Notes: generated from the letters alone by a model not told the origin. A stretch of DNA of 64,000 nucleotides from Aeromonas veronii (GCA_041319085.1 CP101033.1:1638501-1702500); one strand, 5' to 3'. Positions 19,196 to 28,624 are shown, numbered from the stretch's first letter. A program made the numbers and translations.

Positions 19196-20171
19196 ATTTC
19201 ACCTCCAGACGCCGTACCAGGAAAGAGAGGGTGCCGGTGAGCACCAGATAGAGCAGGGCCACGGTAAACCACACCTCGAACGGGCTGAAGGTGGAGCTGA
19301 CCACCTCGCGCCCCGCCTTGGTCAGATCGGTGATGGAAATGACCGAGACCAGCGAGGAGTCCTTGATCAGGTTGATGAACTGGCCCGCCAGCGGCGGCAG
19401 CACCCGCTTGAACGCCTGCGGCAGAATGACGTAGCGCATGGTCTGGGCCGAGGTCATGCCCAGACTGCGACCCGCCTCCATCTGCCCCTTGTGGATGGAG
19501 CTGATACCGGCGCGGACGATCTCCGCCACATAGGCGCCGGTAAAGACCGCCAGTGCGGCGACCCCGGCGGTGAAGCGGTCGAGGTTCAGCACGGTGCCGA
19601 TAAAGAAGTAGACGATAAAGATCTGCACCAGCAGCGGCGTGCCGCGGATGAGCTCCACGTAGGTGACCGCCAGATTGCGCAGGGCGGGATTGGGGGAGAG
19701 ACGCGCCAGCCCGGCGAGGGTGCCAAGCAGGATGGCGAAGATACCGGCCACCAGCGAGAGCTTGACGGTGACCCAGACGCCCCAGGCGATGGGGCCAGCG
19801 GTCCAGCTCAACTGGGTGTCGAGGGTATCACCACGAAAAATGGTATCCCCTTCGGCGACTTGTACGCCGGTGCTGGCAATGGCTTGCCGCACATTGGGGT
19901 CGAGATCGTCTTGCAGGAACAGCTTGCCCTTCTCGGCTTCGCTGGTACCTGCAATCACGGTGCCGTCAAATTCGGCCAGATTCTTCTGCTCTGCCTGATA
20001 GGCGATGTATTGGGGAATGCGTTCCCAGCGCCAGGTGTAATCCACTGACTGGACAGCCTTATAGATGCCGAATACGGCAACCAGCAGCATCAGCAGGAAA
20101 ACCCCATGCCAGAGTAGCTGATTGGGCTGTTTTTCCATCTGTCTTGTCGGTTTGGGTGTGTGCACAGTCAC
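19179..20171 (-). CDS. polar amino acid ABC transporter permease
   Basis: This inner-membrane permease of the HisMQ/GlnP type has 330 residues. An N-terminal membrane helix (about 20-42) is followed by a ~75-residue periplasmic loop and then the permease core with the EAA loop [20 protein letters not shown]. The extra N-terminal helix and loop make it longer than GlnP (219 residues). Only one permease gene is present, so it probably acts as a homodimer. Its C-terminus overlaps the ATPase gene. Confidence 0.9.
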   Translation of the reverse strand: MTVHTPKPTRQMEKQPNQLLWHGVFLLMLLVAVFGIYKAVQSVDYTWRWERIPQYIAYQAEQKNLAEFDGTVIAGTSEAEKGKLFLQDDLDPNVRQAIASTGVQVAEGDTIFRGDTLDTQLSWTAGPIAWGVWVTVKLSLVAGIFAILLGTLAGLARLSPNPALRNLAVTYVELIRGTPLLVQIFIVYFFIGTVLNLDRFTAGVAALAVFTGAYVAEIVRAGISSIHKGQMEAGRSLGMTSAQTMRYVILPQAFKRVLPPLAGQFINLIKDSSLVSVISITDLTKAGREVVSSTFSPFEVWFTVALLYLVLTGTLSFLVRRLEVKYARSN

Positions 20172-20210
20172 AACCTCTTCTCGTTATTGGGTGGGGAGCT
20201 GCGTGGTGCA

Positions 20211-20230
20211 GGGGCGGCATGCGCCGCCCC
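20211..20230 (-). promoter_or_regulatory. strong hairpin between binding-protein and permease genes
   Basis: The stem GGGGCGGC / GCCGCCCC with an ATGC loop lies in the 65-base spacer after the binding-protein stop. In ABC importer operons such hairpins commonly stabilise the 5' part of the mRNA so that binding protein exceeds permease. There is no T run on the minus strand. Confidence 0.55.
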
Positions 20231-20236
20231 CAGAGG

Positions 20237-21037
20237 CTATTTGAGTTGGTTCAGCCAGGTATTGGATTCGAACCACTTCTTGTAAAGACGGTCGTAGCTG
20301 CCATCGCCCTTGATCTGGCGCAGGTAGTTGTTGAACCAGTTGAGGGTGTCCTGATCCCCTTTGCGGATGGCCCAGGCCAGCGGCTCGAAGGTGAACGGCT
20401 TGTCGAGGTGCACCACGGCCCCCTGATTCTGGGAGGCAAAAATAGCGTTGTAGGGCAGGTCATAGACGAAGGCATCAACCTTGCCGTTGATCACTTCCAG
20501 CTTGGCGTCATCCTGGGTTTCAAACTGCAGCAGGGTTGCTTTGGGGATCAGGCGCTTGACCGCCTGCTCGCCGGTGGTGCCGAGCTTGACCGCGATCTTG
20601 TACTTGGGATCGTTGAGGTCGGTGAAGGATTTGATTTCGCCCGCCTTCTCTTTGCGCAGGACGATGGTCTGGCCGACCACGATGTAAGGATCGGCGAAGT
20701 TGACCCGCAGGTTGCGCTGGGGAGTGACGGTCATGCCGCCCATGATGACGTCGAACTTGTTGGTCAAGAGCGCCGGAATGATGCCATCCCAGGCGGTGTT
20801 GACGAACTCGACCTTCACGCCCATCTCTTTGGCGACCATCTTGGCCAGATCCACGTCAAAGCCGATGTATTGGCCCTGCTTGTTGGTCATCTCGAAGGGT
20901 TGGTAGCCCGCATCGAAGCCGACCCGCAGCACGCCACGTTCGAGCACGGCATCCAGGGTGGAGGTAGGGGCTGGGGTCGGGGCCGCCGTGGCGATCCCGC
21001 AAAACAGCAGGGTAGAAAGAATCAGTTTTTTGATCAT
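20237..21037 (-). CDS. periplasmic polar amino acid binding protein
   Basis: This solute-binding protein (SBP_bac_3 fold) delivers an amino acid to the permease. From the ATG at 21037 it has 266 residues with a signal peptide MIKKLILSTLLFCGIATA and mature part starting near APTPAP. Hallmarks are LRVGFDAGYQPFEM, GFDVDLAKMVAKEMG and the ligand-site region VIMGGMTVTPQRN. The frame stays open a further 65 codons upstream, but that extension lacks signal-peptide character. First gene of the operon. Specificity is not determinable. Confidence 0.9.
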   Translation of the reverse strand: MIKKLILSTLLFCGIATAAPTPAPTSTLDAVLERGVLRVGFDAGYQPFEMTNKQGQYIGFDVDLAKMVAKEMGVKVEFVNTAWDGIIPALLTNKFDVIMGGMTVTPQRNLRVNFADPYIVVGQTIVLRKEKAGEIKSFTDLNDPKYKIAVKLGTTGEQAVKRLIPKATLLQFETQDDAKLEVINGKVDAFVYDLPYNAIFASQNQGAVVHLDKPFTFEPLAWAIRKGDQDTLNWFNNYLRQIKGDGSYDRLYKKWFESNTWLNQLK

Positions 21038-21548
21038 AAGTGACGTCTCTGTCGGTGGTGTGTTCAGCCTTGAACCTGATCCCGTGCGACTCCGTGGCAC
21101 AAGAGACTGCTGCATCCGGCAACAGGCAAGACAGGATGAATGTCTTGAACGGGACAAAAGCCCCATATGAGATGCTATGAATAGTGGTTGAGTGAAAAAT
21201 GTACCAAAAACAGGTTGTGTCAGAAGACTCAACAGGTTAGAGACATTTATTGCTCATGGCTTCATTCATGAAATCACACGAAAACAACATATCTATCTAA
21301 TGGGGTGGGTTCAAGCCCAAATTGTGCTCAAGACATTTTGTTACACAGTGAGGGCCTCGAATGTGACTTTATCTGATGGGGCTCATCCGCGGAGATGATT
21401 CGAGCCTTTGGTGACGAAATGGCGCGAGTGATATGGCAGCGCGAAAACTGGGTGAACAGGATGTTTTTATTGTGAAAATAGTCAGAGTCCTCTGGGTCTT
21501 GGCAAAGGCTTCTCATATACTCAGTTACCCTCTCTACATGGCTTTGGT
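21038..21548. other. 511-base gap between divergent genes
   Basis: No convincing gene is present on either strand. The segment should hold promoters for the binding-protein operon (minus) and the diguanylate cyclase (plus). One fold stands out: GGC(C)TCGAAT at 21353-21362 pairs with ATTCGAGCC at 21398-21406 around an inner hairpin GATG / CATC. It could be a small structured RNA element, but nothing ties it to a known family. Confidence 0.3.
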
Positions 21549-22682
21549 ATGGACGCCTCACTACTGCTCAAGCTGGATATTTTTACCTTGATGATCATGG
21601 CCTTGTGTGGCTATTGTCTCGGTTTTCTCACGCTTACCATCATTCGTATTACCCACCATGATATTCCCGGTGTCGGGGTCTGGTGGTGGTCCAGCCTGTT
21701 TGCCATGCTGGGTCAGGCGGGTTTTGCCAGTTTGCTGCTGACCCCCACCCCCTATGGTTCCTGGGTTGGCAATGTCTTCCTGATTTTTCATGTGTTGTTG
21801 CTGCTGGTCGCCCAGCGCTGTTTCTTTCGGCAATCGCCCGGCTGGCGCACCTGTTGGGGATTCATCCTGCTGTTTGCCATCATCATGACCTGGTCGGTCG
21901 CCATCGATGGCCGGATTGCGGTGCGGGTGATGATCAGCAGTTCTACCTTCCTGGTGCTCAGTACGCTGATCATCTGGCAGCTCTGGCGTCACGGCCGACC
22001 CGATTATCAGGTGGCGGTCTGGGTGCTGATTGGCCTCAATCTGGTGCTGATCGCCATGACATTGATGCGGATGTTTGCCGTGTGGGGCGAGGTGATCGAA
22101 AGCCCGTTCCAGCGTCAGCTGTTCAATGTGTTGCCCTATGTCTCCATGCTGGTGGGCAGCTCCATGCTCACCTTCGGGGTGCTGTTGCTCTGCAACCAGC
22201 ACCGGGCGCTAGAGCTGCGCTATCAGGCCAGTCATGACTTGCTGACCGGGTTGTTCAATCGCCGTGGTTTTATGGAGCGTCTGGCCCGGGGACGCCCTGC
22301 ACAACAGGGGGCGCTGGTGGTGCTCGATCTGGATGACTTCAAGCAGATCAACGATAGGCATGGTCATGAGGTGGGCGATCGGGTGCTGGCGTGGGTCGGA
22401 TTGGCACTGCGCGAGCTGGAGGGCGTATTGGCCAGCCGCTTTGGGGGCGAGGAGTTTGTGCTGCTGTTTCGTCATGCCACCGCAGACGAGGCGATTGCCC
22501 GATGCCAGTCACTGCGGGCTCAGTTCGCGGCCAGCGAGGTGGAGGGGATCCATATTACCGTCAGCATGGGGGTCGCCCACTGGCAGGGAGAGTGGCATTT
22601 CGACCACCTGTTCAGCCACGCGGATGACGCCCTCTATCGGGCCAAGCGAGAAGGGAAGAACCGGGTCTGTCAGGCTGCCTGA
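21549..22682 (+). CDS. membrane diguanylate cyclase (GGDEF)
   Basis: The protein has 377 residues: six or so membrane helices (residues 8-215) and a cytoplasmic GGDEF domain (about 220-375). The active-site motif is GGEEF near residue 300, in RFGGEEFVLLF, and the metal/substrate segments DLLTGLFNRRGF and LDLDDFKQINDRHGHEVGD are intact, so it should make c-di-GMP. The inhibitory I-site RxxD normally found five residues before the motif is absent (sequence EGVLAS), which suggests weak product inhibition. The membrane part is a putative sensor of unknown ligand. It stands alone, and no good ribosome site precedes the ATG. Confidence 0.9.
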   Translation: MDASLLLKLDIFTLMIMALCGYCLGFLTLTIIRITHHDIPGVGVWWWSSLFAMLGQAGFASLLLTPTPYGSWVGNVFLIFHVLLLLVAQRCFFRQSPGWRTCWGFILLFAIIMTWSVAIDGRIAVRVMISSSTFLVLSTLIIWQLWRHGRPDYQVAVWVLIGLNLVLIAMTLMRMFAVWGEVIESPFQRQLFNVLPYVSMLVGSSMLTFGVLLLCNQHRALELRYQASHDLLTGLFNRRGFMERLARGRPAQQGALVVLDLDDFKQINDRHGHEVGDRVLAWVGLALRELEGVLASRFGGEEFVLLFRHATADEAIARCQSLRAQFAASEVEGIHITVSMGVAHWQGEWHFDHLFSHADDALYRAKREGKNRVCQAA

Positions 22683-22832
22683 TGTTCCAGAGGCAAAACC
22701 AGCCGGCGGTAGAGATGAAGCTGGCTACCAGCGGGGGCTTGGCAGGGGGTGAGCAAATGCGAGGAAATAGCGAGTATTTTCATCGGGCTGCCATAACTAT
22801 TCTGGTCAGCCTTGGCAACCGAGATTGAGTGA

Positions 22833-23573
22833 CTACTCAGGAAACTGATAGTGATACTTACGGATGATCCGCGTGAGCGAGCCATCACGGCGCATCTCGT
22901 CGATCACGGCTTGCCAGCGCTGCGCCTCTTTGACGGGGAAATCCTTGTGAGCGGCCAGGAACAGTTGGGTGTTCATCAGTACTTCCCCGCGAACCAGTTG
23001 TTGTGACGATCGCTTGTCCTGTTGTTGGGCATAAAGGATGACATTCCATGCGGCGACCCAGGCATCAATGCGACCGCGATGGAGTTTATGAGCGTTCAGT
23101 TGCTCATCTGCCACTGTCTCGCCCTGGATCCCGATGCGTTGTTTGAGCAGGTGTTGACTAAATGAGTAGCGCAGCACGCCTACATCAAGGGTTTTCAAAT
23201 CGCTGCTTTGCAGTGCTTTTGGGTGAAAACGGCGATCACTGACGATCAAAAACTGCTCATCGAGGATGGGTGTTACCCACTGATAGAGGTGCTCTCGCTG
23301 GCTGCTGCGTACGGGGGGGATCATCAATACATCCCGGCGGTGAATTGCCTGGGTCAGTGCGCGTGGGAAGGGCATCAGCTCGATGGTGAGCGGCTCGCCT
23401 AGACGGCGAGCCGCTTCTTCCATGATCTCGATGCCCACACCGGTTGGCTTACCATGGGCGGACTGGATGACGTAAGGAGGCAACTCGGCCGCCACCAGCA
23501 CAATAGCCTGGGCACCGGTGTTCACCAGTAATAGCAGCAGGGCAAAAAAAGGCAGGCAGAGAGCGCGCATCAA
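22833..23573 (-). CDS. solo periplasmic solute-binding-like protein
   Basis: A 246-residue exported protein with signal peptide (MMRALCLPFFALLLLLVNTGAQA) and a type II periplasmic binding fold: LVAAELPPYVIQSAHGKPTGVGIEIMEEAARRLG opens the domain. No permease or ATPase is adjacent, so it belongs to the many lone SBP_bac_3-like proteins of Aeromonas, Vibrio and Pseudomonas that may act as sensors' partners or scavenge ligands. The binding-site residues differ from classical amino acid binding proteins (MIPPVRSSQRE). Ligand unknown. Confidence 0.82.
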   Translation of the reverse strand: MMRALCLPFFALLLLLVNTGAQAIVLVAAELPPYVIQSAHGKPTGVGIEIMEEAARRLGEPLTIELMPFPRALTQAIHRRDVLMIPPVRSSQREHLYQWVTPILDEQFLIVSDRRFHPKALQSSDLKTLDVGVLRYSFSQHLLKQRIGIQGETVADEQLNAHKLHRGRIDAWVAAWNVILYAQQQDKRSSQQLVRGEVLMNTQLFLAAHKDFPVKEAQRWQAVIDEMRRDGSLTRIIRKYHYQFPE

Positions 23574-23652
23574 GGTCGTGAGCCAGAGTCGAATAGTCAG
23601 AGTGTAACATTCCTGCCTGCGTTGTCTCTCTACCCGCTCAGGGGTTGGGATC

Positions 23653-24339
23653 TCAGTCGAAGAAATCCCGCAGATCGCGTACTTCGTAATCGGCTAGTTG
23701 CAGCCAGGGGAGCCGAGCGGGCAGTTTGCGCAGGGTGACCTCCATCCGGTAGCTGCGATAGCCGTCGAGACTGGCCGACTCCACCACCAGCGGGATCTGC
23801 CACTGATGCGACCAGAGAATGCGGGTTCGTTGCCGCCCTTCGCGTTTTTGATACCAGCGGGCTTGTTCGGGGGCGGCCTCATCCAGCGGGGTCATCCCCT
23901 CGATCAGCGCCGGGTTGATGAGATGGCGGATCCGCCGCCAGTCGGGCTTGAAGTCCACCTGGCCATACTCTTCCATCGGCACCTCTACCAGCTGGTTGTG
24001 CCAGCTATCGGCATAACGCAGTTGCAGCTCACCCTCATCACTGCGACTGACCCAGCGGGCCGCCATCTGGTGGGTAAAGTGCTTGTGGCCGGGCGTGGCG
24101 TCGTGAGTGGCGTGATAGGCACGGGCAAGGGGCAGGGGAATGAGCCGCTGGCTCCACACCTGATTGCCCACGCGCAGCCACTTCTCTTGCCAGATACTCT
24201 CTCTGGCGATGCCATCGCTGCCGGTGTTCCGGTCGTGATAGCTGATCCGGGCGGCGAGATCCGGGGGCGTGTCATCGGCATAAAGGGGGAGGGAAGTCAG
24301 GGAGCAAAGTAACCATATAAATAGAGATGATCGCATCAT
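23653..24339 (-). CDS. hypothetical exported protein
   Basis: 228 residues with a signal peptide (MMRSSLFIWLLCSLTSLPLYA, cleavage near ADDTPP). The mature part is rich in aromatic and charged residues (ARISYHDRNTGSDGIARES; WHNQLVEVPMEEYGQVDFKP; YRSYRMEVTLRKLPARLPW) and has no Cys, so it is likely a soluble periplasmic or beta-rich protein. I do not recognise the family. It is downstream of the alkaline phosphatase pair on the same strand, but a large hairpin between them suggests separate or reduced co-transcription. Confidence 0.7.
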   Translation of the reverse strand: MMRSSLFIWLLCSLTSLPLYADDTPPDLAARISYHDRNTGSDGIARESIWQEKWLRVGNQVWSQRLIPLPLARAYHATHDATPGHKHFTHQMAARWVSRSDEGELQLRYADSWHNQLVEVPMEEYGQVDFKPDWRRIRHLINPALIEGMTPLDEAAPEQARWYQKREGRQRTRILWSHQWQIPLVVESASLDGYRSYRMEVTLRKLPARLPWLQLADYEVRDLRDFFD

Positions 24340-24358
24340 GTATCGTCGCTCGAAAGAG

Positions 24359-24408
24359 CCGGGGCCCGGGGTGCTGAGTCAATTGCTCAGCTGCACCCGG
24401 GCCCCCGC
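24359..24408 (-). terminator. long GC-rich hairpin after alkaline phosphatase 2
   Basis: GGGGCCCGGGGTGC and GCACCCGGGCCCC form a long near-perfect stem around a second inner stem (TGAG / CTCA). It follows the stop of the second alkaline phosphatase on the minus strand, with CTCTTTC behind it. Most likely a terminator. Confidence 0.65.
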
Positions 24409-24411
24409 TGC

Positions 24412-25803
24412 TTACAGGCCGAGCGCCTCCCGCAGTTTGCCAAACACCTTGGTGTTATCCAGCGTGCCCTTGAAGCGGTTGCTGCCGGCGCCATCGGCAA
24501 ACAGCATCACATCGCCGCCGCCGTGGGTTTCCGATGTCAGTTTGACGCCGGTCTCCTGCAGGTAGTCATTGGCCATCACCTGATCGCTGGTGAGGACGGG
24601 GCGCACGTCCGCACGGTTGGGGCCGTTACCGAACACCAGGGTGGTGAAGGGCTTGCCATCCACGTCGTTCTGGGTCGAGCCGTCGCCATTTTTCACCAGA
24701 TCCAGCACCGGATTGCCCTTGGCGGCGTAGCCGTTGATGGTCATGGTGTGGTCATGGTCGGCAGTGACCACGATCAGGGTGTTGTTGAGATCCACTTTAC
24801 CCCGCGCCGTCTTGACCGCCTCGTCCAGTGCCACCGCGTCGGTGAGCGAGCGCTTGGCATTGGTGCCATGCAGGGCGTGATCGATCCGGCCACCCTCTAC
24901 CATCAGGAAGTAACCCTGACTGTTCTGGCTCAAGAGATCGATCGCCTTGGCGGTCATCTCGGAGAGCGACGGCTGGGTATTGGCCGCCCCCTTGGCGACC
25001 CGATCCAGCTCGTAGTCGAGATGGGATTTGCTGCTAAACAGACCGAGCAGCTTGCCGCTGGTGACCTTGGCCAGATCGCTTTGGGTGGTGACATAGCTGT
25101 ATCCCTGCGCGGTCATCTCGGCGGTCAGGTCGCGGTTGTCGTTGCGACCGCCCTTGTTGCTGGCGCTGTAGGGGGTCCAGTGGTTGGCACCACCGCCCAT
25201 CAGCACATCGACCCCATCCTTGAGGGCACTGTTATAGCCAGCGCCCCCCGGAACGGCCTGTACGGCGATATCATAAGCTGCATCCCGATGGCAGATGTGG
25301 GCGTAGGTAGCCGCCGGGGTCGCGTGGGTCAGCTCGGTGGTGGTGACGGCTCCGACCGATTTGCCTGCCGCCTTGGCCAGCTCCAGGATGGTGGGCACCG
25401 GCTTGCCGTTATCGCTGCTGCAATTGTTGACGGTTTTGTTGCCATTGACGTCTTTGCCGGGGGCGACGGCTTTGGTGTCGCTGCTCATGGCGATCACCTC
25501 GTTGTTCATCTTGACCCCGGTGGTGTAGGCCGCCATGGAGGGGGCCGAGTCGGTGGTCTGGGCATCGTTGGAGAAGGTCTTGATGCGGGCACTGTGCGGC
25601 AGTTTCATCATCTCCAGATTGCCCTCTTCCCCCACCTTGAACAGGCGGGTGGCGGTGAGCACGGTGGGGCCCATGCCATCACCGATAAAGAGAATGACGT
25701 TTTTGGCATCACCGGCCTGTGCCTGGGAGGTTGCGCCCAGCGCACTGAACAGGGCGGCGCAGACCAGCGTGTGCTTGATGGATGTGTTCATCTGTTTGCT
25801 CAT
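24412..25803 (-). CDS. phoA: alkaline phosphatase, exported
   Basis: This periplasmic phosphomonoesterase of 463 residues has a signal peptide near the N-terminus (cleavage about ATSQAQA-GD). The nucleophile Ser lies in TDSAPSMAAY, and metal ligands are visible in FIGDGMG, VEGGRIDHALH, ADHDHT and SETHGG. Where E. coli PhoA has D153 and K328, this protein has His (LTHATPA; RIDHALH), the combination seen in mammalian and Vibrio enzymes. It lies 11 bases downstream of a lipoprotein paralogue, so the two form one operon. The start could be MSKQMNT or the second Met. Confidence 0.92.
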   Translation of the reverse strand: MSKQMNTSIKHTLVCAALFSALGATSQAQAGDAKNVILFIGDGMGPTVLTATRLFKVGEEGNLEMMKLPHSARIKTFSNDAQTTDSAPSMAAYTTGVKMNNEVIAMSSDTKAVAPGKDVNGNKTVNNCSSDNGKPVPTILELAKAAGKSVGAVTTTELTHATPAATYAHICHRDAAYDIAVQAVPGGAGYNSALKDGVDVLMGGGANHWTPYSASNKGGRNDNRDLTAEMTAQGYSYVTTQSDLAKVTSGKLLGLFSSKSHLDYELDRVAKGAANTQPSLSEMTAKAIDLLSQNSQGYFLMVEGGRIDHALHGTNAKRSLTDAVALDEAVKTARGKVDLNNTLIVVTADHDHTMTINGYAAKGNPVLDLVKNGDGSTQNDVDGKPFTTLVFGNGPNRADVRPVLTSDQVMANDYLQETGVKLTSETHGGGDVMLFADGAGSNRFKGTLDNTKVFGKLREALGL

Positions 25804-25814
25804 GAAAGTGCTCC

Positions 25815-27212
25815 TTACAGCTTGGCCGCAGCCTTGATCTTGCCGAACACGGCGGTGTTATCGAGTGAGCCATGGAAGCTGTCAGCCCCCTTGCCGATGG
25901 TGCCGAGGAAGACATCTGTGCCGCCGTGGGTCTCGTTGCCGATCTCGCCCACCTTGACCACCACTTCCTGGTGGTAGTCATTGGCGGAGACGGTGGCATC
26001 ATCGAGCGGGGCGACGCTGCTGCGCGGGCCATCCACCCGGTTGTAGCCGTTGCCAAAACCTATGATGGTGTAGGGCATGCCCTCGCTATCCTTGCTCGAT
26101 TCGCCCGTCTCGTAGTTCTTCACCAGCCCGAGTACGCCGGGGTTGTCGGCGGTGGTCTTGCCGGTGCGCTTGGCATAGCCGTTGAGCACTAGCGTGTGGT
26201 CGTGATCGGCGGTGACCACGATCAGGGTGTTTTTCAGCTCGGGGTCGCTCTTTTTCACCTCGTCGATGGCGGCCTTGATGGCGTTGTCGAAGGCGAGGGT
26301 GTCCTGCAGCGCCCGCTTGGCGTTGGTGTCGTGCAGGGCGTGGTCGATACGGCCCCCTTCCACCATCAGGAAGTAACCTTTCTCCTTACCCTTGAGCTGC
26401 TTGATGGCGGCCAGGGTCATCTGGGCCAGTGACGGCTCGTTGGCGGGGCGGTCAAGGTCATATTTCATGTGGCTTGCACCAAACAGCCCCAGCAGCGGCT
26501 TGCCCGCATCGGCCTTGTTCAGCTCGTCCAGATTGCTGGCAAACTGGTAGCCCTTGGCCTGCATTTCGCTGATGAGGTTGCGGCCATCCTCCCGCTTGCC
26601 TTTGTCAGCTTTGGGCAGGAAGAAACTGCTGCCGCCACCGAGCACCACATCCAGCCCCTCCTTGAGGGCGCTGTTGTAGCCTTTGCCGCCCGGTACCAGC
26701 TGGGCGGCGATATCTGCCTCCAGATCCCGGTTGCAGATATGGGCATAGGTTGCTGCCGGGGTGGCGTGGGTCACCCGGGTGCTGGTCACCACGCCGGTAC
26801 CGCGGCCATCGGCTTTGGCCAGCTCCAGCAGGGTGGTCACCGGCTTGCCGGCGCTCTTGCTGCAGTCGCTTTCATAGGTAGCGTCGCCGTCCATGCTGAT
26901 GACGCCGTTGTTGCTCTTGACCCCGGTCATGTAGGCCGCCATGGAGGGGGCCGAGTCAGTGACCTGGGCATCGTGGGAGAAGGTCTTGATAAAGGCCGTC
27001 TCTGGCAGGGTATCGATGGTGAGATCACCCTCTTCGCCGACACCGTAGATGCGGGCCGCCGTCAGGGTGTTGAGGCCCATGCCGTCACCGAGGAAGAAGA
27101 TGACGTTGGTGGGTTGGGCTGCGGGCTTGGTCGCCACCGTGTCATTGTCTGATTTGCAGCCGGCAGCCAGGGCGGCGCCGATCATCACTGCAAGTCCTGC
27201 CATTTTTCTCAT
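25815..27212 (-). CDS. alkaline phosphatase, lipoprotein form
   Basis: 465 residues, paralogous to the next gene downstream. The N-terminus is a lipoprotein signal with lipobox LAAGC (Cys at about residue 19), so the enzyme should be lipid-anchored, whereas its neighbour is soluble. Catalytic Ser in TDSAPSMAAYMTG, metal ligands in FLGDGMG, VEGGRIDHALH, ADHDHT and ETHGG are intact, and it shows the same His-for-D153 and His-for-K328 replacements. First gene of the two-gene operon; a Pho-box-like promoter lies about 45-75 bases upstream. Confidence 0.92.
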   Translation of the reverse strand: MRKMAGLAVMIGAALAAGCKSDNDTVATKPAAQPTNVIFFLGDGMGLNTLTAARIYGVGEEGDLTIDTLPETAFIKTFSHDAQVTDSAPSMAAYMTGVKSNNGVISMDGDATYESDCSKSAGKPVTTLLELAKADGRGTGVVTSTRVTHATPAATYAHICNRDLEADIAAQLVPGGKGYNSALKEGLDVVLGGGSSFFLPKADKGKREDGRNLISEMQAKGYQFASNLDELNKADAGKPLLGLFGASHMKYDLDRPANEPSLAQMTLAAIKQLKGKEKGYFLMVEGGRIDHALHDTNAKRALQDTLAFDNAIKAAIDEVKKSDPELKNTLIVVTADHDHTLVLNGYAKRTGKTTADNPGVLGLVKNYETGESSKDSEGMPYTIIGFGNGYNRVDGPRSSVAPLDDATVSANDYHQEVVVKVGEIGNETHGGTDVFLGTIGKGADSFHGSLDNTAVFGKIKAAAKL

Positions 27213-27242
27213 TGGGGTTCGCTCCTTGTAAAACCTGAGCGC

Positions 27243-27287
27243 AGCCTAGAGGGGGCAGATGACACTTTTACTGACTATCGGTGACGG
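27243..27287 (-). promoter_or_regulatory. Pho-box-like promoter of the alkaline phosphatase operon
   Basis: Reading the minus strand, three TGTCA-like half-sites follow each other: CCGTCAC, TAGTCAG and GTGTCAT (27281-27287, 27271-27277, 27259-27265). The last is separated by exactly ten bases from TAGGCT (27243-27248), a plausible -10. This is the same geometry as in the pst promoter of this window. PhoB control is inferred. The rest of the 323-base gap up to ylqF shows no gene. Confidence 0.6.
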
Positions 27288-27535
27288 TTGTGTGAAAAGA
27301 GGATAAAAATGTTACTTTATATCAATGTGTTATCTGTCAATTGTTCTGACTGGTCTGGTCGCTTCCGGCAAGGTTGCTCCGCTTCAACGGTTTGCTGATT
27401 TGATGAGGTGATGGCTAGAATGACCTGTCAAAATAGGCCCGCAGCAGTTAAAATGCGCCCCCTTCGTTCGATGCCCGCGGCAGAGCGCCTGTTGTTCCAT
27501 GCGCCCGCCCGCAGCCCCCACAGAGAGTAACGGAT

Positions 27536-28486
27536 ATGTCCATCAACTGGTTCCCCGGTCACATGCACAAGGCCCGCAAAGAGATTGCCGAGGTCATGCC
27601 CCAGGTCGATGTGATCATCGAGATGCTCGATGCCCGCATCCCCTTCTCCAGCGAAAATCCGCTGGTGCCCGAGCTGCGTGGTGATACCCCGGTGATCAAG
27701 GTGCTGAACAAGGCGGACCTCGCCGATCCGGCGATCACCGACCTGTGGGTGGCGCACATGGAAAAAGAGAAGGGGATCAAGGCGCTGCCGCTGACGCAAC
27801 AGGAGCCGGAGAAGATCAAGCAACTGCTGACCCTCTGCCACGAGATGTTGCCGGAGCGTAATTTCGACCTGCGTGGGGTACGGGCGATGATCATGGGGAT
27901 CCCCAACGTGGGTAAATCCACCCTGATCAATACCCTGGCGGGGCGCATCATAGCCCGCACCGGCAACGAGGCGGGGGTGACCAAGTCCCAGCAGCGGATC
28001 AAGCTGGAGAACAACGTCATCCTGACCGATACCCCGGGTTTTCTCTGGCCCAAGCTCAACCCGCCCTCCTGCGGTTATCGTCTGGCCATCACCGCGGCCA
28101 TCAAGGATACGGTGTTCGACTATGCCGATATTGCCATGTTCGCCGCCGATTACTTCATCAAGGCCTATCCGGAGCGGATCAAGGCGCGCTACCAGATAGC
28201 TGAACTGCCCGAGACCGAGATCGAACTGCTGGAGATGATTGCCCGCCAACGCGCCTTCGTGCGTAAAGGGGGTCTGGCTGACCTGCACAAGGCGTCCGAG
28301 ATCCTGATCAACGAGTTCCGCTCCGGCCTGCTGGGGCGCATCTCGCTGGAGACGCCGGAGATGGTGAGCGTCGAGATTGTCGACGCCGCAGAAGAAGCCG
28401 AGCAAAAAGCCAAAGAGAAGGCCGAGCGGGAAGAGGAGCGTCAGGCCCGCGCCCGTCGCAAGTACGCCCGCAAGCGTCAGAAATAG
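27536..28486 (+). CDS. ylqF: ribosome biogenesis GTPase YlqF/RbgA
   Basis: This is a circularly permuted GTPase that assists assembly of the large ribosomal subunit. The motif order is permuted: G4 NKADL (about residue 60) comes before G1 GIPNVGKST (about 120) and G3 DTPG (about 163). The N-terminus INWFPGHMHKARKEI is the family's signature. 316 residues; the C-terminal tail is a highly charged Lys/Arg/Glu helix (EEAEQKAKEKAEREEERQAR). ATG 27536 follows AGAGAG...GGAT. Monocistronic. Confidence 0.93.
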   Translation: MSINWFPGHMHKARKEIAEVMPQVDVIIEMLDARIPFSSENPLVPELRGDTPVIKVLNKADLADPAITDLWVAHMEKEKGIKALPLTQQEPEKIKQLLTLCHEMLPERNFDLRGVRAMIMGIPNVGKSTLINTLAGRIIARTGNEAGVTKSQQRIKLENNVILTDTPGFLWPKLNPPSCGYRLAITAAIKDTVFDYADIAMFAADYFIKAYPERIKARYQIAELPETEIELLEMIARQRAFVRKGGLADLHKASEILINEFRSGLLGRISLETPEMVSVEIVDAAEEAEQKAKEKAEREEERQARARRKYARKRQK

Positions 28487-28624
28487 TTATCCTCAGTCAT
28501 ACCGAGTTTGCCTGGCAAGGCGGCGCTTTCTGTCTATGAAATCAGCACATGCATGCCCTACATAAGAGGGAAAAGACAAGTGCGCAAATCAAGACGAGGG
28601 GTGATGAAACGGCAGGATATAGAA

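Noticed and set aside
24523..25977. 484-codon plus-strand frame through the alkaline phosphatase
   Set aside because: Antisense shadow with His/Gly/Val-rich composition; phoA on the minus strand has all catalytic residues.
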